A stretch of 64,000 nucleotides of DNA, taken from NCBI RefSeq assembly GCF_007828045.1, contig NZ_VITN01000003.1, forward strand, positions 1-64,000, read 5' to 3'. A model generated the notes under the pieces. It was not told the origin of the DNA. It did not search any database and saw nothing but the letters and a program-made list of their open reading frames with translations. The DNA comes from Nitrospirillum amazonense (GTDB lineage: Bacteria > Pseudomonadota > Alphaproteobacteria > Azospirillales > Azospirillaceae). Position 1 is the stretch's first letter. The number at the start of each line of letters is the position of its first letter. Positions 19,728 to 27,376 of the stretch are shown here, one piece after another. Position numbers and translations under genes: made by a program.

Positions 19728-20016
19728 GATGCGTAGGGCCGACGTTCCTCCTCTGACCGAGGAGCAAAAGGCGCAATTGAGAGCTCTGGCCGAACGGCCG
19801 GACAGTGAGATCGACTTCAGCGACATTCCCGAAACGACGGAAGATTTCTGGCAGAACGCCGCGCGTGGCCGCTTCTACAAGCCGACCAAGACATCGACGA
19901 CCGTACGGATCGATTCCGACGTACTGGCCTGGCTGCGATCCCAGGGCAAGGGCTACCAATCCCGGATCAATGCCATTCTGCGGCGGGAGATGTTAGCGTC
20001 GCTCAAGAACGGCTGA
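19708..20016 (+). CDS. brnA: BrnA-family antitoxin
   Basis: A 102-residue protein. The N-terminal half (MSTKIVRMRRADVPPLTEEQ..., then DSEIDFSDIPETTEDFW) wraps the toxin. The C-terminal half contains VRIDSDVLAWLRSQGKGYQSRINAILRREM, the ribbon-helix-helix DNA-binding fold used for autorepression. The start at 19708 lies inside brnT, the usual overlapping organisation. Confidence 0.92.
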   Translation: MSTKIVRMRRADVPPLTEEQKAQLRALAERPDSEIDFSDIPETTEDFWQNAARGRFYKPTKTSTTVRIDSDVLAWLRSQGKGYQSRINAILRREMLASLKNG

Positions 20017-20031
20017 GGAAGCGGGGCGGTC

Positions 20032-20319
20032 ATGAACCAGGAACAGGCGGTCAGCAAGCTGCGGGCCCATGAGGCCGAGCTGCACCGGGCCGGCGTGGCG
20101 CATCTGTTCCTGGTGGGCGGCCCGGCGGCGCCGGAGCGGGAGGGCGGTGTGGACCTGTTCCTGGACAGCGACAACCCGCGCTTCAGCCTGATCGAACTGG
20201 CGGACATTCAGGACAAGGTGCGCGCCATCCTGGGCCGGCAATCCGAAGTCACCACCCGCGACGGCCTGCACCCCCAGTTGCGCCCGGGGATCGAGGCCGA
20301 CGCCTTGCGCGTGTTCTGA
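20032..20319 (+). CDS. MntA-like nucleotidyltransferase, degenerate active site
   Basis: A 95-residue protein with the MntA/MNT-domain layout (AVSKLRAHEAELHRAGVAHLFL..., ending LHPQLRPGIEADALRVF). The canonical GS-x10-DxD catalytic signature is damaged: the GS is GG (residues 29-30), the loop is about two residues short, and the first Asp of DxD is Gly (GGVD at 38-41). It probably cannot AMPylate its partner. It is followed two bases later by a HepT-like gene, so the pair arrangement is kept. Confidence 0.75.
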   Translation: MNQEQAVSKLRAHEAELHRAGVAHLFLVGGPAAPEREGGVDLFLDSDNPRFSLIELADIQDKVRAILGRQSEVTTRDGLHPQLRPGIEADALRVF

Positions 20320-20321
20320 CG

Positions 20322-20669
20322 ATGCGGCGGAACGTCATCCTGCGCCTGGGCGACCTGCGTGAAATGCTGGATGGGATCAGCGGCATCACCGCCGGCACCG
20401 CCTATCCGGAGTTCGCCGAAAGCTGGGGCCTGCAGCGCGCGGTGGAACGATCGCTGGAGATGGTGTCGGCCGCCGTCCGGCAATTGCCGCCCGACGTGAC
20501 GGCGGCGGAGCCGGACATCCCCTGGCGCCAGATCGCGGCCATGGGCCAGCTGCTGCATCCCCCCGACCGCCGGGTGGCCACCCGCGTGCTGTGGAACAGC
20601 GTGTTGGAGCACCTGCCCCCGCTGTCGGACGCCATCGACCGCCTGATCGTGCGGGAAGAGAGCCGCTGA
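20322..20669 (+). CDS. HepT-like (DUF86) protein, catalytic motif lost
   Basis: A 115-residue helical protein whose order resembles HepT ribonuclease toxins: LYLLDM-like start replaced by VILRLGDLREMLDGI, AVERSLEMVSAAVRQLPPDV in the middle, and IPWRQIAAM followed by VLWNSVLEHLPPL. The HepT catalytic motif (R-x4-6-H-x-Y, normally MRN-LIHDYF) is here MGQLLHPPDRRV, with the Arg and Tyr gone. It probably forms a complex with the upstream MntA-like protein but is not expected to be an active RNase. Confidence 0.7.
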   Translation: MRRNVILRLGDLREMLDGISGITAGTAYPEFAESWGLQRAVERSLEMVSAAVRQLPPDVTAAEPDIPWRQIAAMGQLLHPPDRRVATRVLWNSVLEHLPPLSDAIDRLIVREESR

Positions 20670-20674
20670 CTCCC

Positions 20675-20710
20675 GCCAAGCGGGCGGATGCCCGCGCCCG
20701 GCGTTTGAGG
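20675..20710 (-). repeat. Truncated inverted copy (F) of the interspersed repeat
   Basis: Read on the minus strand it gives CCTCAAACGCCGGGCGCGGG, then CATCCGCCCGCTTGGC, matching the first 36 bases of the family. It lies between the convergent HepT-like and fnr genes; the remainder of the element is absent. Confidence 0.65.
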
Positions 20711-20715
20711 CAACC

Positions 20716-21759
20716 TTAACTCCCAGGCACGCCCCGGCTGGTGGAGTATTCGAAGTGCAGCGCTTCGCCCGGGTGGACCAGGGGGTGGATGGCGTGCACG
20801 GCCATGGCGGCCTCGGCGAAGCCGCACAGGATCAGCTTCACCTTGCCGGGGTAGGTGGCGATGTCGCCGATGGCGTAGACGCCCGGCACGTTGGTGGCCA
20901 TGGTGGCCGGGTTCACCGCCACGTGGTGGTGTTCCACGTTCAGGCCCCAGCTGGCGATGGGGCCCAGGTCCATGGCCAGGCCGAAGAAGGCCAGCAAGGC
21001 GTCGGCGGGCAGGGTCTTCTCCTCCCCCTCCAGCGTCGCGACCTTCACGCCGCTCAGCCGGCCGTTTTCTCCCTCAAGGCCGGCCAGCTGGTAGGGAACG
21101 ACCATGTCGATGACGCCGTCCTTGGCCAGTTGGTCCAGCCGGGCGGCGCTTTCGGGTGCCGCGCGGAACTTGGCCCGGCGGTGCACCACCATGACCCGCC
21201 CCGCCACCTCGGACAGCGAGATGGCCCAGTCCACGGCGCTGTCGCCACCACCGGCGATGACCACGCGCTTGCCCGCGAAATCCTGGCGCCGGCGCACCAG
21301 GTAGTGCACCGACTTGCCCTCATACGCGTCCAGGCCGTCCAGCGGCGGCTTGTTGGGGCCGAAGGCGCCGCAACCGGCGGCGACCAGCACGGCGCGGCAG
21401 TCGATGGTGGTGCCCTTGTCCGTGCCCACCAGCCAGCGGCCATCCTGGCCTGGGGTCAGGGTCGTGACCTGTTGGCCCAGATGGTAGTTGGGCTTGAAGG
21501 GGGCCGCCTGTTCGGCCAGCCGGTCGATCAGGGTGGCCGCCTCGACCTGCGGATAGCCCGGAATGTCGTAGATGGGCTTTTCGGGATAGAGGGCGGTGCA
21601 CTGCCCGCCCACCATGTCCAGCGCGTCGACCACGTGGCAGTCCAGCTTCAGCATGCCACATTCGAAAATGGCGAACAGGCCCACGGGGCCGGCGCCGATG
21701 ATGCAGACGTCGGTGCGGTGAACGCCGCCGGGGGCGATGGTCTCAAGCTGGCTGGACAT
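20716..21759 (-). CDS. Ferredoxin-NADP reductase, thioredoxin-reductase-like type
   Basis: A 347-residue FAD/NAD(P)-dependent oxidoreductase. The FAD-binding CIIGAGPVGLFAIFECGM is near residue 19, GGQCTALYPEKPIYDIPGYP is the family hallmark, GGGDSAVDWA is the NADPH motif, and VYAIGDIATYPGKVKLI is the second FAD motif. Thioredoxin reductase proper has a CxxC redox pair in the NADPH domain; none is present here, which places it in the TrxR-like ferredoxin/flavodoxin reductase family. It would supply or withdraw electrons for ferredoxin-dependent reactions. Confidence 0.92.
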   Translation of the reverse strand: MSSQLETIAPGGVHRTDVCIIGAGPVGLFAIFECGMLKLDCHVVDALDMVGGQCTALYPEKPIYDIPGYPQVEAATLIDRLAEQAAPFKPNYHLGQQVTTLTPGQDGRWLVGTDKGTTIDCRAVLVAAGCGAFGPNKPPLDGLDAYEGKSVHYLVRRRQDFAGKRVVIAGGGDSAVDWAISLSEVAGRVMVVHRRAKFRAAPESAARLDQLAKDGVIDMVVPYQLAGLEGENGRLSGVKVATLEGEEKTLPADALLAFFGLAMDLGPIASWGLNVEHHHVAVNPATMATNVPGVYAIGDIATYPGKVKLILCGFAEAAMAVHAIHPLVHPGEALHFEYSTSRGVPGS

Positions 21760-21984
21760 GGGTCGGGTCTACTCCTGGCACGGCACGCAGGGACCGGCGG
21801 CGAAGGGCGTGTCCAACGGGGTACGCACGGCCGGTCGGCGGTTCGGGTTGCTTTCATCACGCGAATTGATGCGCTAATCAACTGCCCAGTTTGCGGGGGG
21901 CGCCCCGCCTGGATGCTTGCTCCGGTAACCTACGCCGCCGCAGTATCCGCCGACGGCCCCCGCCATCCCACCCTCAGGAGCCCC

Positions 21985-22479
21985 ATGCCCCACGCGCTGA
22001 CATTGGATCTGGCTAATGAGCAGGCGACGGCCGATCTCGCGGCGCGGCTGGGCCGCCTGCTGGCCCCCGGCGACGTGGTGGCCCTGTCCGGCGATCTGGG
22101 GGCGGGCAAGTCCGCCTTCGCCCGCCACCTGATCCGCAGCCTGGGCGATGCCGAGGAAGAGGTGCCCAGCCCCACCTTCACCCTGGTGCAGACCTACGAC
22201 CTGCCCGGCTTCCCCCTGTGGCATTTCGACCTCTACCGCCTGACGGAACCGGATGAGGTGCTGGAACTGGGGTGGGAGGAGGTTATTCATGAGGGCGTGG
22301 CGCTGGTGGAATGGCCGGCGCGCCTGGGCGCGCTGCTGCCCGCCGACCGGCTGGACCTGCACCTCGCCATCACCGGGCCCGACAGTCGGCGCGCCACCCT
22401 GACGGGTCACGGCGCCTGGGCCCGCCGCCTGGACGCCCCCGATTGGGCCCCCGAGACTGGGAAAGCTTCCGAGCCATGA
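21985..22479 (+). CDS. tsaE: tRNA threonylcarbamoyladenosine biosynthesis ATPase TsaE
   Basis: A 164-residue P-loop ATPase of the t6A tRNA modification pathway (partner of TsaB-TsaD). Walker A is LSGDLGAGKSAFARHL, followed by PSPTFTLVQTYD and HFDLYRL and the ELGWEEVI loop. The C-terminal tail extends slightly beyond the usual length. It overlaps amgK by 4 bp (ATGA); in some proteobacteria the two are fused, but here they are separate genes. Confidence 0.95.
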   Translation: MPHALTLDLANEQATADLAARLGRLLAPGDVVALSGDLGAGKSAFARHLIRSLGDAEEEVPSPTFTLVQTYDLPGFPLWHFDLYRLTEPDEVLELGWEEVIHEGVALVEWPARLGALLPADRLDLHLAITGPDSRRATLTGHGAWARRLDAPDWAPETGKASEP

Positions 22480-23519
22480 GACGCGACACCCCGCCCCGTG
22501 AGACCGTCATCCGCCGCTTCCTGGACCAGGCCGGCTGGGGTGCCGCCCGGCGCCAACCCATGGGCGCCGACTGGTCGGCCCGGCGATATGAACGCCTGAC
22601 CCTGCCGGGGGCGGGTGGGGGCGGCGCCACGGCCATCCTGATGGATTGCCGTGACGAGGTGGCCGCCAGCCAGGTGCCGCCCTTCGTCCAGATCGCCGGC
22701 CTGCTGCGCGACTGCGCCCTGTCGGCCCCCGTCATCCTGGCCGGCGACGAGCCGCAGGGCCTGCTGCTGATCGAGGATTTCGGCGGCGACGACTACGCCC
22801 GCCTGCTGGACGGCGGCGAAGATCCGTGGCAACCGCTGTACGAGGTGGCGACCGACGTGCTGGTCACCCTGCACCAGCGCTTCGTGCCCGCCTCCGCCCC
22901 CGACCTGTCGCGCTATGACGTCGGCCTGTTCCGCGACCAGGTCATGCTGTTCGCCGACGCCTTCGCGCCCGTGGTGCGCGGCCGGGCCCTGCCCGCCGGC
23001 GCCTGGGACGAGCTGGCCGAGGCGTGGGAGGGGGTGCTGCCCGCCGCCCTGTCACTGCCGCCCACCCTGCTGCTGCGCGACTACCACCCCGGCAACCTCA
23101 TGCGCCTGACCGGTCGCGCCGGCGTGGCGGCCTGCGGCCTGCTGGATTTCCAGGATGGCGGCATCGGCCCCCGCGCCTACGACTTGGTGTCGCTGCTGGA
23201 GGATGCGCGGCGCGACGTGCCGGAGGAGTTGCGCCAGGCCATGACCCTGCGCTACCTGGCAGCCTTCCCCGACGTCGACCAGGGAACCTTCAGGGCGTCC
23301 GCCGCCATTCTGGGCGCCGTGCGCCACGCCCGCATCTTGGGCCGGGTGGCGCAACTGATCCAGGCCACCACCGGCGCGCCGCAGCTGTCCTTCCTGCCCC
23401 GGGTGTGGGGGCAGTTCACCGGCGCCATCCGCCATCCCGCCCTGTCGCCGATTGCCCACTGGGTGGAACGCCACCTGCCCGCTAACCTTGATGCCGATAC
23501 CATCGTCCGGAGTTTCTGA
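22476..23519 (+). CDS. amgK: Anomeric MurNAc/GlcNAc kinase (AmgK-like phosphotransferase)
   Basis: A 347-residue aminoglycoside-phosphotransferase-fold kinase. The catalytic loop is LLRDYHPGNLM, the metal-binding loop LLDFQDGGIGP. With MurU it forms the cell-wall recycling bypass in which recovered MurNAc is phosphorylated at C1 and converted to UDP-MurNAc, giving fosfomycin tolerance in Pseudomonas. The gene order tsaE-amgK-murU is the known context. It overlaps tsaE and lies 4 bp before murU. Confidence 0.9.
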   Translation: MRRDTPPRETVIRRFLDQAGWGAARRQPMGADWSARRYERLTLPGAGGGGATAILMDCRDEVAASQVPPFVQIAGLLRDCALSAPVILAGDEPQGLLLIEDFGGDDYARLLDGGEDPWQPLYEVATDVLVTLHQRFVPASAPDLSRYDVGLFRDQVMLFADAFAPVVRGRALPAGAWDELAEAWEGVLPAALSLPPTLLLRDYHPGNLMRLTGRAGVAACGLLDFQDGGIGPRAYDLVSLLEDARRDVPEELRQAMTLRYLAAFPDVDQGTFRASAAILGAVRHARILGRVAQLIQATTGAPQLSFLPRVWGQFTGAIRHPALSPIAHWVERHLPANLDADTIVRSF

Positions 23520-23523
23520 CGCG

Positions 23524-24321
23524 ATGTCCGTTTCTGCCGCCGCCGTTGCCACCCCCGCCCCCGCCGCTTCCGTCCCCCATACCGCCATGGTGCTGGCCGC
23601 CGGCCTGGGCTTGCGCATGCGCCCGCTGACCCTGACGCGGCCCAAGCCGCTGGTGGAGGTGGGTGGCGCCCCCCTGCTGGACCACGCCCTGGACCGGCTT
23701 GCCGAAAGCGGGGTGGAACGCGCGGTGGTGAACACCCATCACCTGGGCGCCATGATCGAAAGCCATCTGGCCGACCGGTCCAGCCCCGCCATCACCCTGT
23801 CACCCGAGGCGGACTTGCTGGAGACGGGCGGCGGCGTGCGCCACGCCCTGCCCCACCTGGGCACCGATCCCATCTTCGTCGTCAACGCCGACATCCTGTG
23901 GCTGGACGGGCCCATCCCGGCGCTGAAACGGCTGGCCGCCACCTGGGACCCGGCGGTCATGGACGTGCTGCTGCTGCTGATGCCCACGGTGGCCGCCGTC
24001 GGCTATGACGGCCCCGGCGATTACCACATGGAAGCCGACGGCCGCCTGCGCTATCGCGCCGAGGGCGAACTGGCGCCTTTCGTCTTCGCCGGCGTGCACA
24101 TCGTGAAGCCGGAGCTGTACCACGCCATCACCGAGAACCGTTTCTCCAACCTCAGGCTCTGGCAACAGGCGGAGGAGGCGGGGCGCCTCTACGGCATGCG
24201 CCACGACGGCGTCTGGTTCCATGTCGGCACGCCCGAGGCGGTGGAGGAAGTGAACACCCTGCTGGGCCATCCCATCCTGCACGACGCCAAGCTGAGCCAA
24301 CCGCGCAAGGCCGAGCCCTGA
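23524..24321 (+). CDS. murU: N-acetylmuramate alpha-1-phosphate uridylyltransferase (MurU-like)
   Basis: A 265-residue NTP-transferase. The nucleotide-binding loop is MVLAAGLGLRMRPLTLTRPK, with PKPLVEVGGAPLLDH. FVVNADILW carries the metal-binding Asp, and the C-terminal VWFHVGTPEAVEEVN is characteristic of this small transferase group. It acts after AmgK to produce UDP-MurNAc. An N-terminal extension of about 18 Ala/Val/Pro residues is unusual but has the same codon use. The start at 23524 lies 4 bp after amgK. Confidence 0.9.
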   Translation: MSVSAAAVATPAPAASVPHTAMVLAAGLGLRMRPLTLTRPKPLVEVGGAPLLDHALDRLAESGVERAVVNTHHLGAMIESHLADRSSPAITLSPEADLLETGGGVRHALPHLGTDPIFVVNADILWLDGPIPALKRLAATWDPAVMDVLLLLMPTVAAVGYDGPGDYHMEADGRLRYRAEGELAPFVFAGVHIVKPELYHAITENRFSNLRLWQQAEEAGRLYGMRHDGVWFHVGTPEAVEEVNTLLGHPILHDAKLSQPRKAEP

Positions 24322-24325
24322 ACCC

Positions 24326-27300
24326 ATGACCTGGCCTGCCGCATCGGGGGAGGAGACTGGCGCATCCCTGTTCACCATCGCGCCCGGGCTGCCGTTCGTG
24401 GACGCGCTGGCGGCCGGCATCCTGGCGCGGGTGGGCGATGATCCGCTGGCCCTGTCGCGGCTGACCGTCCTGCTGCCCACGGTGCGCGCCGTGCGGTCCC
24501 TGCGTGAGGCATTCCTGCGCCTGTCGGGCGGCAAGCCCATCCTGCTGCCCCGACTGTCGCCCCTGGGCGACGTGGACACGGACGAGGTGGTGTTCACCCA
24601 GGGCGGCACCGAGCTGCCCCAGGCCGTGCCCGCCCTGCGCCGCCAGCTGCTGCTGGCCCGACTGGTCATGCGCGCGCCCGATCTGGCCGCCACGCCCGCC
24701 CAGGCCGTGAGCCTGGCGGGCGAGCTGGCGCGCCTGCTGGACGAGGTGCAGACCGAGGGCTGCAAATTCGATGATTTGGCCCGCCTGGTGCCGGACGACT
24801 ACGCCCAGCACTGGCAAGTGACCCTGCGCTTCCTGGAAATCATCACCCAGCATTGGCCGGCGCTATTGGCCGACGAGGGAGGTGTCGATCCCGCCAAGGA
24901 ACGCGAGTTGCGGCTCAAGGCCCTGGCCGAGACCTGGCGCGCCCAGCCGCCGCCCGGCCCGGTCATCGCCGCCGGATCCACCGGCAGCATCCCCGCCACC
25001 GCCGACCTGCTGGCGGTGGTGGCCAGGCTGCCCCAGGGTGCCGTCGTCCTGCCCGGCCTGGACCTCGATTGCGATGAAGCCACCTGGCAGGACTTGGACG
25101 AGGCGCATCCGCAATACGGCCTGAAGCGCCTGCTGGAACGGCTGGAGATCCGCCGGGGCGCGGTGCGGCCCTGGCCCCTGCCCGACCCGTTGCCGGACGT
25201 CATGGCCCACCGCCGCAGCGCCCCCGTCCGGGCCCGCCTAGTGGCGGAAGCCCTGCGCCCCGCCGGCACGACGGAGGCCTGGCAGGACCTGTCCGCCAGC
25301 ACCCTGGCGGCGGTGGCCGACCAGGCCCTGGCCGGCCTGTCGCGCCTGGATGCCGCCACCCCGCAGGAGGAGGCGGGCGCCATCGCCCTGATGATGCGCG
25401 AGGTGCTGGAAACGCCGGGCCGAACGGCAGCCCTGGTGACGCCCGACCGCGACCTGGCCCGGCGCGTGGCCCTGGCGCTGAAACGCTGGGACATCGCCGT
25501 CAACGACAGCGCCGGCCTGCCCCTGACCCAAAGTGCCGTGGGCAGCTATCTGCGCCTGCTGGCCGACTGGGCGGCGGAGCCGGCCCCCCTGGCGCTGTTG
25601 TCCCTGCTGAAGCACCCCCTGGCGGCGGGCGGGCAGAACCCATCCTTCTTCCGCGCCCAGGTGCGCGACCTGGAACGGGCGGTGCTGCGCGGCCCCCGGC
25701 CGGCCGACGGTTTCCAGGGCCTGCGCCTGGCGCTGGCCCAGGCGGAGCCCCGGCGTTTCGACACTCATGGTGACATCGACGCCCACCGCGCCCGCCTGTC
25801 GGCCTTCATCGACGGGCTGGAGGAAATCCTGCGGCCCCTGCTGGCGGCCATGAGTGGCACAGGCAAGACCCTGGCCGGCTGGCTGGACCTGCATGCCCGC
25901 ACGGCGGAGGCCCTGGCCGCCGGCGACACGCAATCGGGGGCCGACCGCCTGTGGCGCCTGGATGATGGCGAGGCCGCCGCCGCCTTCGTGGATGAGTTGC
26001 AGGACGCCGGCCATGATTTCCCCGAGTTGGGCGGACCGGACTATGCCGCCGTCATCAGCGCCCTGATGGTGGGCCGCGCGGTGCGCCCCCGCTATGGCCT
26101 GCACCCGCGCCTGTACATCCTGGGCCTGCTGGAGGCGCGGCTGCAGCAGTTCGACGTCATGATCCTGGGCGGCCTGAACGAGGGCACCTGGCCGCCGCAG
26201 CCCAAGGCCGACCCCTGGCTGTCCCGCCCCATGCGCCAGCGCTTCGGCCTGCCAACGCCGGAGCGCCACCTGGGCCAGACGGCGCATGACTTCGCCCAGG
26301 CCTGCGGCGCCGCCACGGTGGTGCTGACCCGGTCGGAGCGGGTGGAGGGCACGCCCACCGTGCCGTCGCGCTGGCTGCTGCGGCTGGACACGGTGCTGAA
26401 GGCGCTGGGCCGTCCCATTGGGCGCCCACTGGCGCTGGGCGCCACCATGGGCCGCTGGACCGCCTGGGCCGAGGCCATGGACACGCCGGCGGCCGTACGG
26501 CCCTGCCCCCCGCCGGAGCCGCGCCCGCCCGTGGCCGCTCGGCCGCGCCGCCTGTCAGTCACCCAGGTGGAGACCTGGATGCGCGACCCCTATGCCCTGT
26601 ACGCCCGCCACGTGCTGCGCCTGGAGGCGCTGGACCCGCTGGACGCCGATCCCGGGGCGGCCGACCGCGGCACCATGATCCACGAGGCGCTGGACGACTT
26701 CATCAAAGCCAACCCCGGCACCCTGCTGCCCGAGGACGCGCGCGAACAGCTGCTGCGCTTCGGCCGGCTGGCCTTCGCCCCCTATAGCGGCCAGCCCAGC
26801 CTGGAAACCTTCTGGTGGCCGCGGTTCGAGCGCATCGCCGACTGGTTCCTGGCGAAGGAGCGGTCGCGGCGCGCCAGCGGCATCCAGCCCCTGAAGACCG
26901 AGGCGAAAGGCAGCCTGACCCTGGAAACGTCCTATCTGCCGTTCGACATCATCGCCAAAGCCGATCGTATCGACCGGCTGATCGACCGGTCCGTCGAAAT
27001 CATTGATTACAAGACCGGTAGCCCTCCTCGCGCCCGCGACGTGGAACTGGGCTTTTCCCCACAGCTGCCGCTGGAAGCCGCCATCGCGCTGGCCAACGGC
27101 TTCGGCCCCGACGTTCAAACCAGCGCCGTTGGCCAACTGTCGTTCTGGCGCCTTACGGGCGGCGAGCCCGCCGGCCTAGAGGTCGTGCTGAAACTGGACC
27201 CCGCCCGCCTGGCGGCGGAGGCGGTGGAAGGCCTGCGCCAGTTGATCGACCTGTTCGACCAGGAATCCACCCCCTACCGCTCGCAGCCCCGGCCAGGCAT

Positions 27301-27376
27301 GGCGCCGCGCTATTCCGACTATCTGCACCTGGCGCGCGTGGCGGAATGGTCGATGGGCGACGGGGGTGAGGCATGA
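24326..27376 (+). CDS. addB: Double-strand break repair protein AddB, alphaproteobacterial type
   Basis: A 1016-residue subunit of the AddAB helicase-nuclease that resects DNA ends for RecA and stops at Chi-type sites. The N-terminal helicase-like region (LSRLTVLLPTVRAVRSLREA) lacks a working Walker A, as in other AddB proteins of this group. The C-terminal PD-(D/E)xK nuclease shows EIIDYKTGSPP near residue 893. No four-cysteine cluster frames the nuclease, unlike Bacillus AddB with its 4Fe-4S site. It overlaps addA by 4 bp. Confidence 0.93.
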   Translation: MTWPAASGEETGASLFTIAPGLPFVDALAAGILARVGDDPLALSRLTVLLPTVRAVRSLREAFLRLSGGKPILLPRLSPLGDVDTDEVVFTQGGTELPQAVPALRRQLLLARLVMRAPDLAATPAQAVSLAGELARLLDEVQTEGCKFDDLARLVPDDYAQHWQVTLRFLEIITQHWPALLADEGGVDPAKERELRLKALAETWRAQPPPGPVIAAGSTGSIPATADLLAVVARLPQGAVVLPGLDLDCDEATWQDLDEAHPQYGLKRLLERLEIRRGAVRPWPLPDPLPDVMAHRRSAPVRARLVAEALRPAGTTEAWQDLSASTLAAVADQALAGLSRLDAATPQEEAGAIALMMREVLETPGRTAALVTPDRDLARRVALALKRWDIAVNDSAGLPLTQSAVGSYLRLLADWAAEPAPLALLSLLKHPLAAGGQNPSFFRAQVRDLERAVLRGPRPADGFQGLRLALAQAEPRRFDTHGDIDAHRARLSAFIDGLEEILRPLLAAMSGTGKTLAGWLDLHARTAEALAAGDTQSGADRLWRLDDGEAAAAFVDELQDAGHDFPELGGPDYAAVISALMVGRAVRPRYGLHPRLYILGLLEARLQQFDVMILGGLNEGTWPPQPKADPWLSRPMRQRFGLPTPERHLGQTAHDFAQACGAATVVLTRSERVEGTPTVPSRWLLRLDTVLKALGRPIGRPLALGATMGRWTAWAEAMDTPAAVRPCPPPEPRPPVAARPRRLSVTQVETWMRDPYALYARHVLRLEALDPLDADPGAADRGTMIHEALDDFIKANPGTLLPEDAREQLLRFGRLAFAPYSGQPSLETFWWPRFERIADWFLAKERSRRASGIQPLKTEAKGSLTLETSYLPFDIIAKADRIDRLIDRSVEIIDYKTGSPPRARDVELGFSPQLPLEAAIALANGFGPDVQTSAVGQLSFWRLTGGEPAGLEVVLKLDPARLAAEAVEGLRQLIDLFDQESTPYRSQPRPGMAPRYSDYLHLARVAEWSMGDGGEA

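Noticed and set aside
20755-22479. A 574-codon frame running through fnr antisense into tsaE
   Set aside because: Only the last 164 codons (from 21985) match TsaE; the rest is the reverse of fnr.
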